64,000 nt of DNA from contig NZ_CP014525.1 of the NCBI RefSeq assembly GCF_001611975.1, positions 922,001 to 986,000 of the forward strand, read 5' to 3'. The notes under the pieces are model-generated. The model was not told the origin of the DNA. It did not search any database and worked only from the letters and a program-made list of their open reading frames with translations. Below, in pieces: positions 1-9,283 of the stretch (position 1 is its first letter; each line of letters begins with the position of its first letter). Source of the DNA: Haematospirillum jordaniae. GTDB lineage: Bacteria > Pseudomonadota > Alphaproteobacteria > Rhodospirillales > Rhodospirillaceae. Position numbers and translations under genes: made by a program.

Positions 1-1908
1 CTGGTTGTTGTGTGTTGATGCCAGAAACTCCGGACTCAGGGCGCCGGCTATGGCGGCTTGTTCTAGGATACGGTTCGGGACCCGGCTCGACATGCGCCCC
101 AGAAGAGTTCGGACCTGCCGGGCCTGGGTTATCAGTTCACGCAGGTGGGGACCGGCAATCTGCTGTCCGTCCTGCAGAACCAGAACAGCTTCGCTGATGG
201 ATACATCAATCAGATATTCTTCCAGCTCGCGATCATCCTTCAGATAACGCTCCGAGTTGCCACGTTTGGCCCGGTACAGTGGCGGTTGGGCGATATACAG
301 GTGCCCCCGCTCGATAATATCGGGCATTTGCCGGAAGAAGAATGTCAGCAAAAGGGTACGGATGTGGGAACCATCCACGTCCGCGTCGGTCATAATGATG
401 ATCTTGTGGTAACGAAGCTTCTCGATATTGAAGTCATCGCGTCCTATGCCGGTTCCCATGGCGGTGATCAGGGTTCCGACTTCGGCGCTGGACAGCATCT
501 TGTCAAACCGCGCCCGTTCCACGTTCAGAATCTTGCCGCGCAGGGGCAGAATAGCCTGGAAGGCTCGATCCCGCCCCTGTTTGGCTGTTCCACCGGCGGA
601 GTCACCCTCGACCAGGAATAGTTCGGACTGTGCCGGATCGCGGTTCTGACAGTCGGCCAGTTTGCCGGGAAGGGAGGAAATATCCAAGGCTCCCTTCCGG
701 CGTGTCAGTTCACGGGCGCGGCGTGCGGCTTCACGTGCAGCAGCGGCTTCGACCACTTTCCCGATAACTTTGCGGGCATCGGACGGATGCTCTTCGAACC
801 ACTCTGCAAGCTTTTCGGACACAACGCCTTCCACGACAGGGCGCACTTCGGACGAAACCAGCTTGTCCTTGGTCTGGCTGGAGAACTTGGGGTCAGGAAC
901 CTTCACGGACAACACGCAGGTCATGCCTTCGCGCATATCATCGCCGGTCGGCTGGACTTTTTCCTTTTTCAGCAGACCGGTTTCCTGAGCGTAGTGAGAA
1001 ATGGTCCGGGTCAGTGCGGCCCGCAATCCGGCCAGATGGGTTCCACCATCCCGCTGCGGGATGTTGTTGGTAAAGCAGAGCGTGTTCTCGTGGTAGGCAT
1101 CGGTCCACTCCAGCGCGATTTCCACGCTGATACCATCGCGTTCGCCGGTGATCAGAACCGGCTTGTCGTGCAGGGGCTGGCGCGCCTTGTCGAGATAGTG
1201 GACGAAAGCCTCTGTGCCGCCTTCATAGTGGAAGATGACGGTTCCGGGTTCCCCGTGGCGTGCATCGGTCAGGTGAAGGGTCACGCCGCTGTTCAGGAAA
1301 GCCAGTTCGCGCAGCCGGTGTTCCAGCGTTGCAAAATTGTATTCCGTTATGGCGAAGATGGAAGGCGAGGCAAGGAAGGTCACTTCTGTACCGGTCCGGT
1401 CGCCGCATTCCTTGACGCGCTTCAGAGGCTTGACGGTCTCCCCATGTTCAAAGCGGACATAATGCTCCCAGCCATCGCGCCAGATACGCAGGTCAAGCCA
1501 CTCTGACAAGGCATTGACGACCGACACACCAACGCCATGCAGCCCGCCGGATACCTTGTACGAATTCTGGTCAAACTTGCCGCCGGCATGCAGCTGGGTC
1601 ATGATGACCTCGGCGGCGGAAACCCCCTCCTCCTTGTGGATATCAACCGGGATACCGCGTCCGTTGTCGCGCACGGTCACCGAGCCGTCGCCATTGAGGA
1701 CAACGTCCGTACGATCTGAATACCCGGCCAAGGACTCGTCAATCGCGTTGTCCACGACCTCGTAGATCATGTGGTGCAGGCCGGATCCGTCGTCGGTGTC
1801 ACCGATATACATGCCCGGGCGCTTGCGCACGGCCTCCAGTCCCTTCAGGACCTTGATGGAATCCGCGTCATATCCGTTGGTGGTGGTGGCGTTGGCAGCT
1901 TCGGTCAT
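1..1908 (-). CDS. gyrB: DNA gyrase subunit B, 3' end beyond window
   Basis: ATP-hydrolysing subunit of DNA gyrase, which introduces negative supercoils. The minus-strand frame is open from the ATG at 1908 to the window edge, giving 636 residues of a protein usually near 800, so about the last fifth is missing. The N-terminus reads through the GHKL ATPase signature region (GLEAVRKRPGMYIGDTDDG, then EVVDNAIDES), and the TOPRIM motif EGDSAGG lies near 591–611. It follows recF by 57 bp, which includes a short GC hairpin (CCCCGC/GCGGGG at 1939–1956). The order dnaN–recF–gyrB on one strand is the usual replication-gene block, so it is probably co-transcribed. ParE is the main alternative, but the context strongly favours GyrB. 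Confidence 0.96.
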   Translation of the reverse strand, partial: MTEAANATTTNGYDADSIKVLKGLEAVRKRPGMYIGDTDDGSGLHHMIYEVVDNAIDESLAGYSDRTDVVLNGDGSVTVRDNGRGIPVDIHKEEGVSAAEVIMTQLHAGGKFDQNSYKVSGGLHGVGVSVVNALSEWLDLRIWRDGWEHYVRFEHGETVKPLKRVKECGDRTGTEVTFLASPSIFAITEYNFATLEHRLRELAFLNSGVTLHLTDARHGEPGTVIFHYEGGTEAFVHYLDKARQPLHDKPVLITGERDGISVEIALEWTDAYHENTLCFTNNIPQRDGGTHLAGLRAALTRTISHYAQETGLLKKEKVQPTGDDMREGMTCVLSVKVPDPKFSSQTKDKLVSSEVRPVVEGVVSEKLAEWFEEHPSDARKVIGKVVEAAAAREAARRARELTRRKGALDISSLPGKLADCQNRDPAQSELFLVEGDSAGGTAKQGRDRAFQAILPLRGKILNVERARFDKMLSSAEVGTLITAMGTGIGRDDFNIEKLRYHKIIIMTDADVDGSHIRTLLLTFFFRQMPDIIERGHLYIAQPPLYRAKRGNSERYLKDDRELEEYLIDVSISEAVLVLQDGQQIAGPHLRELITQARQVRTLLGRMSSRVPNRILEQAAIAGALSPEFLASTHNNQ

Positions 1909-1965
1909 GGGTTTGCGTACTCACTTCGTCCTTGCTTTCCCCGCTGGCTGGCGGGGAGGGGTATT

Positions 1966-3105
1966 CTAGTGCAATTGGCCGTCAGAAACGTTAAAAAACT
2001 GCGCCCGGCTTCCAAAGGGTTCAAACAGGGCCCGGTCGGTTCCGGTCAGCCATGCCTGGGCGCCCAGTGCAATCAAGGCTTCAAACAGGGCCTCGCGGCG
2101 CTGTGCATCCAGATGGGCGGCCACTTCATCCAGCAGCAGCAGCGGGGCTGTTCCCCGTTGTGCGCCCTGTATCCTGGCCTGTGCTAACAGAATTGACAAC
2201 AAGAGTGCCTTTTGTTCACCAGTGGAGCAGCGGGCAGCAGGCTGACTATTGCTTTGGTTATGTACCTTCAGGTCAGTGCGGTGTGGTCCCTCGGCAGGCA
2301 TTCCGGCACTTTCCTGACGCCTGTTCTGGCACATATGCTGGCGGAACAGATCTTCGACATCGGTTGCCGGGTGATCCTCCAGCAGGCTTTCAAGCCATCC
2401 GTTCAGCCCAAGATCGGGTCGTGGGAATGGCGGTGCAACCCTTGACAGGGCCCGGTTCAGCCGTGTTGTAATGTCTTGCCGTGCTGCTGCTATGGCAACC
2501 CCGTGCGATGCCATGGTGTTCTCCAGCAGGGCTATCCAGGCAGGATCATTGACGTTGTCCCGCAGCAGGCCGGTTCTTTGTCTCAGTGCTTTCTCATAGG
2601 CCGATAGGTGCCCGGCATGTCCGGGATAAAGCCCGAAGACTAGGCGATCTAGGAAACGACGCCGCCCCGATGGACTTTCGGTAAACAGACGGTCCATCAC
2701 CGGCGTCAACCAGACAATGGAGACGATATCCCCTAGCTCGGTCTGGCTGCGTGCATTGATCCCGTTGATGCGTACAACCCGCCGATCTGAAGGGCCCGGG
2801 TCTCTGCCAGTTCCCAGATCCACTGGGCCATCGGCGGTGTGCACGGTAGCGGCAATACCCCAGCCTCCTTGCATGCCCATGGCGTGATCGCTGCGCGTGA
2901 CGTCCTGTAGCCTAGCACGACGAAGGCCGCGACCAGGAGCCAGGAACGACAAGGCCTCCAGCAGATTGGTCTTTCCAGACCCATTCGCCCCGGTCAGAAC
3001 AACCGGTGCCATTCCGGCTTCCAGTTGCAGACTGCTCCAGCTGCGAAAATCAGTCAGGACTAGGCGACTGACGCCAATGGCCGGAAACAGGGACGTGTCA
3101 GACAC
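1966..3105 (-). CDS. recF: DNA replication and repair protein RecF
   Basis: SMC-like ATPase that helps load RecA at single-strand gaps with RecO and RecR. The 379-residue length is normal. The N-terminus has the typical FRSW segment followed by Walker A (GANGSGKTN, residues 39–47). Near the C-terminus there is an ABC signature-like STGEQKALL and a Walker B LLLLDEVAAHLD. Its start overlaps the end of dnaN by 8 bp, which suggests translational coupling, and gyrB follows. Sequence and context agree, and I see no damage. Confidence 0.96.
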   Translation of the reverse strand: MSDTSLFPAIGVSRLVLTDFRSWSSLQLEAGMAPVVLTGANGSGKTNLLEALSFLAPGRGLRRARLQDVTRSDHAMGMQGGWGIAATVHTADGPVDLGTGRDPGPSDRRVVRINGINARSQTELGDIVSIVWLTPVMDRLFTESPSGRRRFLDRLVFGLYPGHAGHLSAYEKALRQRTGLLRDNVNDPAWIALLENTMASHGVAIAAARQDITTRLNRALSRVAPPFPRPDLGLNGWLESLLEDHPATDVEDLFRQHMCQNRRQESAGMPAEGPHRTDLKVHNQSNSQPAARCSTGEQKALLLSILLAQARIQGAQRGTAPLLLLDEVAAHLDAQRREALFEALIALGAQAWLTGTDRALFEPFGSRAQFFNVSDGQLH

Positions 3106-4216
3106 GCACCGGCATCAGCACATAGACCGCCGTATCATCCGCAGATTCACGGATAATGGCCGGGGATGCCGTGTCGGCCATCGACAGGCGGGCCGCGCTG
3201 CCCTCTATTTGTGACATAATATCAAGAAGGTAGCGGCTATTGAAGCCAATCTCCAAGGGCTGGGCGCTGTAAATGCACTCCACCTCTTCCTGGGCATTTC
3301 CGGCCTCAGCATTCGAGGCCGAGAGCGTCAGAGACCCATCCTCGATCCTGACTTTGATTGTGCGGTGCTTGTCACCCGAGACGGTAGAAACCCGGTCCAC
3401 GGCATCGGAAAACAGCTTCTTGTCCACTTCAAGGTGCAGGTCGTTGTTATGCGGAATGACCTGTTCGTAATCCGGATAGGTTCCTTCTATCAGCTTTGAT
3501 GTCAGGACGGCACTGCCCAGAACAAACCGGATCCGGCTTGTTGACAGGGACACGGAGACATCCGCGTTTCCTTCTTCCATCAGCTTGCGCAGCTCGGAAA
3601 CGGTTTTACGGGGCACGATCACCCCGGGCATGTCCGCTGCACCTTCCGGCAGGGCAATTTCAGCCTTGGCCAGACGGTGGCCATCGGTAGCAACGGCTCG
3701 CAGGGCAGGGGTACCGTCAACAACAGCGGTGTGAAGGTAGATTCCGTTCAGGTAATAGCGGGTCTCTTCTGTAGAAATCGCAAAACGGGTGCGGTCCACC
3801 AAGCTTTGCATGTCGTTCGAGGATACGGCAAAGGTATGGCTGTAGCCGCCTTCTTCCATTGTCGGAAATTCTTCCACAGGAAGGCAGGACAGGGAAAAGC
3901 GCGACCGCCCGGACCGCAGGGTCATCTGGTTCCGCTCGCTGTCCCAAGACATTTCCACTTGGCAGCCATCGGGCAGTTTTTTGACAATTTCAAACAGGGT
4001 ATGGGCTGGGGCTGTTGTGGCCCCGTCACGTTCCACCGAAGCCGGGATGCTTTTGACAACTTCCAGATCCATGTCGGTGGCGTTCAGGGCCAGCACACCA
4101 TCCCGCGCCTGCAGGCGGACATTCGATAGAATGGGGATTGTGTTGCGCCGTTCAACAACGCTTTGAACGTGGCCAAGGGACTTCAGAAGGGTGCTGCGTT
4201 CGATGGTCAGTTTCAC
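3098..4216 (-). CDS. dnaN: DNA polymerase III beta subunit (sliding clamp)
   Basis: Ring-shaped processivity clamp that tethers DNA polymerase III to DNA. I chose the GTG at 4216, because the product then begins VKLTIERSTLLKSLGHVQ like other clamps and is 372 residues long. An in-frame ATG at 4315 would add 33 unrelated residues. A purine-rich AGGTG lies 9 nt before the GTG. The recF start lies inside its 3' end. In most relatives dnaA lies directly upstream of dnaN. Here the upstream neighbour is a structured repeat and an RTX gene instead, and dnaA is 8 kb away in the opposite orientation. Confidence 0.95.
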   Translation of the reverse strand: MKLTIERSTLLKSLGHVQSVVERRNTIPILSNVRLQARDGVLALNATDMDLEVVKSIPASVERDGATTAPAHTLFEIVKKLPDGCQVEMSWDSERNQMTLRSGRSRFSLSCLPVEEFPTMEEGGYSHTFAVSSNDMQSLVDRTRFAISTEETRYYLNGIYLHTAVVDGTPALRAVATDGHRLAKAEIALPEGAADMPGVIVPRKTVSELRKLMEEGNADVSVSLSTSRIRFVLGSAVLTSKLIEGTYPDYEQVIPHNNDLHLEVDKKLFSDAVDRVSTVSGDKHRTIKVRIEDGSLTLSASNAEAGNAQEEVECIYSAQPLEIGFNSRYLLDIMSQIEGSAARLSMADTASPAIIRESADDTAVYVLMPVRV

Positions 4217-4436
4217 GGTCGTTGTCACCTGGCACTGGAAAACGGGTGTGGGATCCTGCTTCGGCATAACCGAAACAGCCCCCGTCTGAACCGGCTTGTT
4301 CAGCCTGTAGACCAAACGGGGGACGGGAGTATATCACAGGCTCTGCTGGCTCAAAGAGGTTTTACGCATGGTAAATACGTGTCGGATTGCGCATTAAAGT
4401 TGCTTGATATTGATGTTCCTGTGCCTTAAGGTTTTG

Positions 4437-4795
4437 TTTGTCGGCAGGGTTCAAAAACCTCGTACATACCCAACGCAGACAGTCGCCTTCATTGCGCGGC
4501 GACTGTCTGTACAGTGACGGACCGGTACCTCGCGGTCCGTGCGCTCCGCTTTATGGCGGGAGGGCGGCGAATAAAACACCCGCAAGGGAAATAAGCCCAC
4601 CTGATATCCCTGACGTTGGGCAGTGTTATTGGGTTTTTGGCCTCCCGCCACCACGTGTGTTGTCAGCGCATGTGGTGGCCGGCGTCTTCGTGCACTGAAC
4701 CGGGGACCCGGCGTGGTTTCCCCCCTGATGACCATCCTGTCCGGCTTCCTTGCTCTCTGCCGGACAGGGGCACCGGGTCCCCGGTTTTTTTGCGT
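4437..4795 (+). repeat. Structured intergenic repeat, copy A
   Basis: About 360 bp shared with copies B (6391–6768, inverted) and C (14136–14516). In order it shows a 12-bp stem CAGACAGTCGCC/GGCGACTGTCTG, a stem ACGGACC/GGTCCGT, and a core closed by TGGCGGGAGG/CCTCCCGCCA (4554–4650). These are followed by a stem CCACCAC/GTGGTGG and a final long hairpin CCGGGGACCCGG (4700–4711)/CCGGGTCCCCGG (4773–4784) ending in seven T. The last hairpin looks like an intrinsic terminator, so the element may be a plus-strand RNA gene. It lies between dnaN and the 3' end of the first RTX gene. Compared with B and C it lacks about 24 nt near its left end. Function is unknown. Confidence 0.85.
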
Positions 4796-4887
4796 GGGAT
4801 ATTTGATCCTGATGTTGCAAGAGGTTTTAGCGACTTTGCTCCCCGCCCTTTTCACATCAGGGCAGGGACAAAGTGCTGCGCTTTTGC

Positions 4888-6114
4888 TTAAAGCAGGATG
4901 CTGTCTTGATTCAGCGCATCAACGCCCAGAAGGGTGATGCTGAAGTCCTCCGCCCCGTCGCCGTCGACATCGGCAAACAAGACAACGCCATCCTGTTCGG
5001 AGTCCAGCCAGACACCATAGGCTTGTGGGCCATCTTCACTCATGGCCAGGGCCTTTCCTCTCCAGCCTGCTGCCCGAAGGTCAAGGCGGTCACCTTCTCC
5101 TTGATTAAAGTCGAGAATGACGTCGTCACCATAGGAGTCGGACCGATACACAAAAGTATCCGCACCGTTGCCCCCCTCCAGTGTATCGTCGCCCTTGCCG
5201 CCATCAAGAACGTCTCGGCCATCGCCTCCCTTCAGGATGTCATTGCCGCCCCGGCCAATCAGTGTGTCATTGCCTTTCCCGCCGTTCAGGCGATTGGCCT
5301 GACCATCACCGGTCATGTGGTCGTTTCCACTTCCACCATTGATGTTCTCGATATTAGAAATACTGTCTTCACGCTGACCGTATACGAGAACACTGGAGGT
5401 TTGGCCGCCTTTCAGTGACAGTCTTATATCTTCGTGTCGAGAGGAGTAGTCGAGCGTGTCAATTCCCTCGCCTCCATCGATGCGATCTTCTCCCAAGCCC
5501 CCGTCCAGGTGGTCATTGCCCCGGCCACCAGCCAAGGTATCGTTCCCGGCGCCGCCATAGAGGGAATCATATCCGTCTCCCCCACTCAGGACGTCGTGCC
5601 CTTTTCCGCCATAGATACGGTCATTGCCGGCATTGCCGTTCAGGCAGTCATCCCCTCTCTTGCCGTACAGGACATCGTCTCTTTGGGTACCGTAGGAGAA
5701 TATGCTGTCGTCGTTTAATCCATACAGATCAGCGTCACGATCTTTCTGGTCGTGGATGCCGTATGACGTGATGGAAGAAAACATGGGTGACCGGCTCTGG
5801 TTGAGCTCGCGCGGTTCGCCAAAAGAGAACGAGTTTATGGGGCGTACATTCTGGAGGCGGCTTTCATCTGTGGGCAGAGCATAGTCCCGGGAGGATAAAG
5901 TGGTTCTGTCTGCATATGGCTTTGATGGCCTGAACGAGAAGGGTTCCGCCGCATCATGATACATCTGTCCTGAAGCTAGAAAGGCAGCGGGTTTATATGG
6001 CCTGAAGGCGGGCGCAATGGAAGGTGCAGAGGCCCTTCCTGCAATCGGGGTAAAAGAGGCTAGCTCTGGAAAATCTAGGGAGAAAGGGTTATGGGCTTTA
6101 GTGCGTACGTACAT
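4888..6114 (-). CDS. RTX-type calcium-binding repeat protein, probably type I secreted
   Basis: The protein has an Asn/Pro/Ser-rich N-terminal half without a signal peptide. From about residue 140 it carries many nonapeptide repeats of the GGxGxDxLx type (for example GGAGNDTLAGGRGND and GGKGNDTLIGRGGND), the calcium-binding beta-roll of type I secretion substrates. The C-terminal 70 residues (GADTFVYRSDSYGDDVILDFNQG onward) resemble the terminal module of serralysin-type proteins. No protease or other catalytic domain is visible. I chose the ATG at 6114 because AAGAGG lies 6–7 nt before it; an upstream ATG at 6150 has no ribosome site. No secretion genes are nearby. Structured repeats A and B flank the gene. 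Confidence 0.85.
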   Translation of the reverse strand: MYVRTKAHNPFSLDFPELASFTPIAGRASAPSIAPAFRPYKPAAFLASGQMYHDAAEPFSFRPSKPYADRTTLSSRDYALPTDESRLQNVRPINSFSFGEPRELNQSRSPMFSSITSYGIHDQKDRDADLYGLNDDSIFSYGTQRDDVLYGKRGDDCLNGNAGNDRIYGGKGHDVLSGGDGYDSLYGGAGNDTLAGGRGNDHLDGGLGEDRIDGGEGIDTLDYSSRHEDIRLSLKGGQTSSVLVYGQREDSISNIENINGGSGNDHMTGDGQANRLNGGKGNDTLIGRGGNDILKGGDGRDVLDGGKGDDTLEGGNGADTFVYRSDSYGDDVILDFNQGEGDRLDLRAAGWRGKALAMSEDGPQAYGVWLDSEQDGVVLFADVDGDGAEDFSITLLGVDALNQDSILL

Positions 6115-6390
6115 TGTGTACCTCTTGTGTTTTTGCGCAACCGGTTGCATACCAGCTTTGATGCAGGGGGAGATTTGACCAGAGCCGACACTTTCCGCAT
6201 GGTAAGGCGCAAACGGCGTGCTCTATCAAGGCCTGCATGCGAACGACACTACATTCTGTATAGAATGATCAAAGTAATTTGAATTCTAACAATTTTTCCC
6301 ACTCGTTTCATACAAGATGCACGATGTGCTGAAGTCAAACGAGGATCGCAATCCTTGCACTTATACCAGACTCGTGTCCCAGTGATTCTA
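6115..6390. promoter_or_regulatory. Upstream region of the first RTX gene
   Basis: This 276-bp stretch between the RTX gene and repeat B has no supported gene. Its middle (about 6250–6330) is clearly more AT-rich than the surroundings, which fits a promoter for the minus-strand RTX gene. I could not place -35 and -10 boxes with confidence. Confidence 0.35.
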
Positions 6391-6768
6391 CACCCGAAAA
6401 CCGGGGACCCGATGCCCCTGTCCGGCGGGGAGCAAGGAAGCCGGACGAGATGGTCATCAGGGGAAAACCATACCGGGTCCCCGGTTCAGCGCACGAAGAC
6501 GCCGGCCACCACATGCGCTGACAACACACGTGGTGGCGGGAGGCCAAAAACCCAATAACACTGCCAGTAGTCAGAAGTACCGGGCGGACTTATTTCCCTT
6601 GCGGGTGTTTTATTCGCCGCCCTCCCGCCATGATACACGTGCACGGACCGCGAGGAATCAGTCCGTCACCGTACAGACAGTCGCCGCGCAATACAGGCGA
6701 CTGTCTGCTACTGGTATGTACGAGGTTTTTGGGCCTCTATCGACATGTTTTTGAACCCTGCCGACAAA
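6391..6768 (-). repeat. Structured intergenic repeat, copy B (inverted)
   Basis: Copy of the repeat at 4437 and 14136 in the opposite orientation. Read on the minus strand it keeps all the hairpins: the GCGACTGTCTG stem, the GGTCCGT stem (one arm changed so that a G–U pair replaces a G–C pair), the core 6534–6630, the CCACCAC stem and the final CCGGGGACCCGG hairpin followed by TTTT. The end of the possible transcript points towards the first RTX gene. Together with copy A it forms inverted repeats around that gene, and together with copy C it forms inverted repeats around ubiB–dnaA. Confidence 0.85.
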
Positions 6769-6815
6769 AGAAACCCTAGATTACAATGCGACGCATATCA
6801 AGCAACTTATTGACC

Positions 6816-8360
6816 TTACCGTCCGATCAAGGCCAATGCCAGTCCCGCAACCAAGATCCATGGCAGCCAGGTTGGCAAAGTACGGCGGCCATTTCCCCCG
6901 GTCAGACTGACACCAAGCTGACGCACCGTTTCAGGATGCAGCTTCAACCCACCGGAAGCCATCATTGCAGCCGCCCGGTCGGCATATTCAAGAACAGCAG
7001 GCATCCGCTCCAAGGTCCGAGCCAGACCATGCACTGTTCCCTTGACCCGTGCACCGGGACCAAAGGTATCGGTCATCCAGCGTTCCACTAGTGGATAGGC
7101 CAGTTCCCACATGTTGATACCGGGTTCCAGCTTGCGCCCCACACCTTCGGCCAGAAGCATGGACTTCTGCAACAGCAGCAGTTGCGGCTGGGTCTGCATC
7201 GAAAATTGCTCTGTTACCTGGAACAGCTGCCCCAGTAGACGCGCGATAGAAATTTCGTTGATCGGCTTGCCAAAAATGGGTTCCGCAATGGAACGGGCGG
7301 CTTGGGTGAATGCATCGACTGATTTGTCATCGGGCACCCATCCGGCTTCAAAATGAACCTCTGCCACGCGGCGGTAATTACCGGTCAGGAAACCTAGCAG
7401 CATTTCCCCTAGGGTTCGCTTCGTTTCCTCGCTGACCCGACCCATAATCCCGAAATCAACCGCGATGATGGTCCCGGTCTCGTCAACAAACAGATTCCCC
7501 GGGTGCAGGTCAGCATGAAAAAACCCGTCGCGGAACACCATGTTGAAAAATGCATTTGCGGCGTGGGTAATCACCTCGCGCGGGTCAAGGCCGACGGCAA
7601 TGATTCTTTCCCGCTCATCCAAGGGTATACCGGCAATGCGTTCCTGCGTCATAACCCGTTGGCCGGTGCGCTGCCAGTCGATGGCCGGAACGCGGAACGT
7701 GGTATCCCCGGCGAAGTTCTCTGCCAGTTCCGCAGCGGCGGCGGCTTCAAACCGGAGATCCATTTCTAGCGTGACCGAATCCTCGAACGTCCGGACGGTT
7801 TCAACCGGGCGCAGCCGGCGGAACTGCGGCCGGAACCGCTCCACCATCGCCGCTATCCAGGAAAACATTTCAACATCACGGGCGAAAATTTTCTCCACAC
7901 CCGGGCGCAGAACCTTGACGGCAACCGGCTTGCCATCTGTTGTGACGGCAAAGTGAACCTGGGCAATGGAGGCGGCGGCCACCGGAACTTCATCGAAGCT
8001 TTGCCACAGGGACTCGGGTGGCTCCCCGAACTCATCGGTCAGAATACGGCGCACATCTTCGAACGGGAAAGGCTCTAGGCGATCCTGCAGATCTGTTAGA
8101 TCTTGCGCAATGGCCTCGCCCATCAGATCCGGGCGCGTGGAAAGAGCCTGCCCAAGCTTGATAAATGTTGGTCCTAGCTCGACAAAAGCTCGTGCCAAGC
8201 GTTGCCCGGGCCTCCCTTCGGCAGGGCGTACCATGGGACGCAGAAGGGTTGCCACCAAGGACCCGACCGGCAAGGCATCCAGAAGAAACAGAACATCGTG
8301 ACGGGCTAGGACCCGACCGATACGAAACACGCGGGCAAGATTACGACAGGCAGAAAACAT
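6816..8360 (-). CDS. ubiB: Ubiquinone biosynthesis protein UbiB, ABC1/ADCK-type kinase-like
   Basis: Atypical kinase/ATPase of the ABC1 family needed for ubiquinone synthesis, acting at the inner membrane as part of the Ubi complex. The 514-residue length is typical. The KxGQ motif (FIKLGQALSTRPDL, residues 66–79), the alanine-rich loop AAASIAQVH (about 128–136) and AVDFG of the metal-binding region are all present. The C-terminus ends in a hydrophobic segment (TLPTWLPWILVAGLALAL) that probably anchors it. It starts 15 bp after ubiE on the same strand, so the pair is an operon. Confidence 0.95.
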   Translation of the reverse strand: MFSACRNLARVFRIGRVLARHDVLFLLDALPVGSLVATLLRPMVRPAEGRPGQRLARAFVELGPTFIKLGQALSTRPDLMGEAIAQDLTDLQDRLEPFPFEDVRRILTDEFGEPPESLWQSFDEVPVAAASIAQVHFAVTTDGKPVAVKVLRPGVEKIFARDVEMFSWIAAMVERFRPQFRRLRPVETVRTFEDSVTLEMDLRFEAAAAAELAENFAGDTTFRVPAIDWQRTGQRVMTQERIAGIPLDERERIIAVGLDPREVITHAANAFFNMVFRDGFFHADLHPGNLFVDETGTIIAVDFGIMGRVSEETKRTLGEMLLGFLTGNYRRVAEVHFEAGWVPDDKSVDAFTQAARSIAEPIFGKPINEISIARLLGQLFQVTEQFSMQTQPQLLLLQKSMLLAEGVGRKLEPGINMWELAYPLVERWMTDTFGPGARVKGTVHGLARTLERMPAVLEYADRAAAMMASGGLKLHPETVRQLGVSLTGGNGRRTLPTWLPWILVAGLALALIGR

Positions 8361-8375
8361 CAGGCCCCAACCATC

Positions 8376-9197
8376 CTAGATCCGCCATGCCGAGTGAATG
8401 GCGGCAATACCACCGCTGAGATTATGCACCGCTACCCGTGACAAACCAGCTTGAACCATTCTGTCTGCCAGTTCTTTCTGGGCGGGAAACTGGCGGATGC
8501 TTTCAGCTAGGTAGCGGTAACTGTCACGATCACCCGCAACAAGTTGCCCCATCCGGGGTAACACGGCAAAGGAATAAAGATCGTAAAGTCGGTCCAAGCC
8601 CGGCACCAGAACCTTGGAAAATTCCAGACACAGGAATCGTCCACCAGGTTTCAGGACACGGCGCGCTTCTTTCAGGGCTTGGTCAATGCGGGTGACGTTG
8701 CGCAAACAGAACGCGATGGTATAGGCATCAAAGGATGCATCAGGAAAGGGGAGGCTTTCTGCGTCACCATTAATCCACGTTAGGCCGGCAGGGTGTCCAC
8801 GATCCAGCGCCCGGTCCCGTCCAACGTTCAGCATGCCGGTGTTGATATCACAGACCTGTACGGTTGTGCCGCCAAGATCAGGCACCCGGCGACGCACCCG
8901 ATCCAAGATGCGGAAGGCAATGTCACCGGTTCCGCCGCCAACATCCAGAACCTGCATGCCGGCGCGCGGTGCCAGCATGTCGACGAAGCGGTCTTTCCAA
9001 AGGCGGTGGACGCCCAAGCTCATCACATCGTTCATCAGGTCGTAGCGACGGGCGACCGAGGTGAACACGCCGCGCACCAAGCCTTCTTTCTCGTCCTCGC
9101 GAACGGTACGAAAGCCGAAATGGGTTGTCCGGGCCGACGGGGCCTCATCGGTCACGCAAGCGGTATCAGCGGCAGGTCCGGTATTCTTGTGCATCAT
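8376..9197 (-). CDS. ubiE: Ubiquinone/menaquinone C-methyltransferase UbiE
   Basis: SAM-dependent C-methyltransferase of ubiquinone (and menaquinone) synthesis. The nucleotide-binding motif I is VLDVGGGTGDIA (about residues 83–94), and family-typical stretches RRYDLMNDVMSLGVHRLWKD and AFCLRNV follow. I chose the ATG at 9197, giving 273 residues; an in-frame TTG at 9215 would add six. An adjacent ATG at 9194 is equally possible, since neither has a clear ribosome site. It is divergent from mutM across about 86 bp, and ubiB follows it. Confidence 0.95.
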   Translation of the reverse strand: MMHKNTGPAADTACVTDEAPSARTTHFGFRTVREDEKEGLVRGVFTSVARRYDLMNDVMSLGVHRLWKDRFVDMLAPRAGMQVLDVGGGTGDIAFRILDRVRRRVPDLGGTTVQVCDINTGMLNVGRDRALDRGHPAGLTWINGDAESLPFPDASFDAYTIAFCLRNVTRIDQALKEARRVLKPGGRFLCLEFSKVLVPGLDRLYDLYSFAVLPRMGQLVAGDRDSYRYLAESIRQFPAQKELADRMVQAGLSRVAVHNLSGGIAAIHSAWRI

Positions 9198-9283
9198 AGC
9201 CGCACGATAGCCCAACCCGACCGGAAACGCTATAAGGGAGCCTTCTGCACACCATAATTTTCCTGATCGGAGAATACTCCCTT

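Noticed and set aside
4451..4855. Open frames inside repeats A, B and C, such as those reading FPLRVFYSPPSR
   Set aside because: The DNA is conserved as hairpins, no ribosome sites are seen and the frames end differently in each copy. An ash-like coding role is mentioned only as a possibility.
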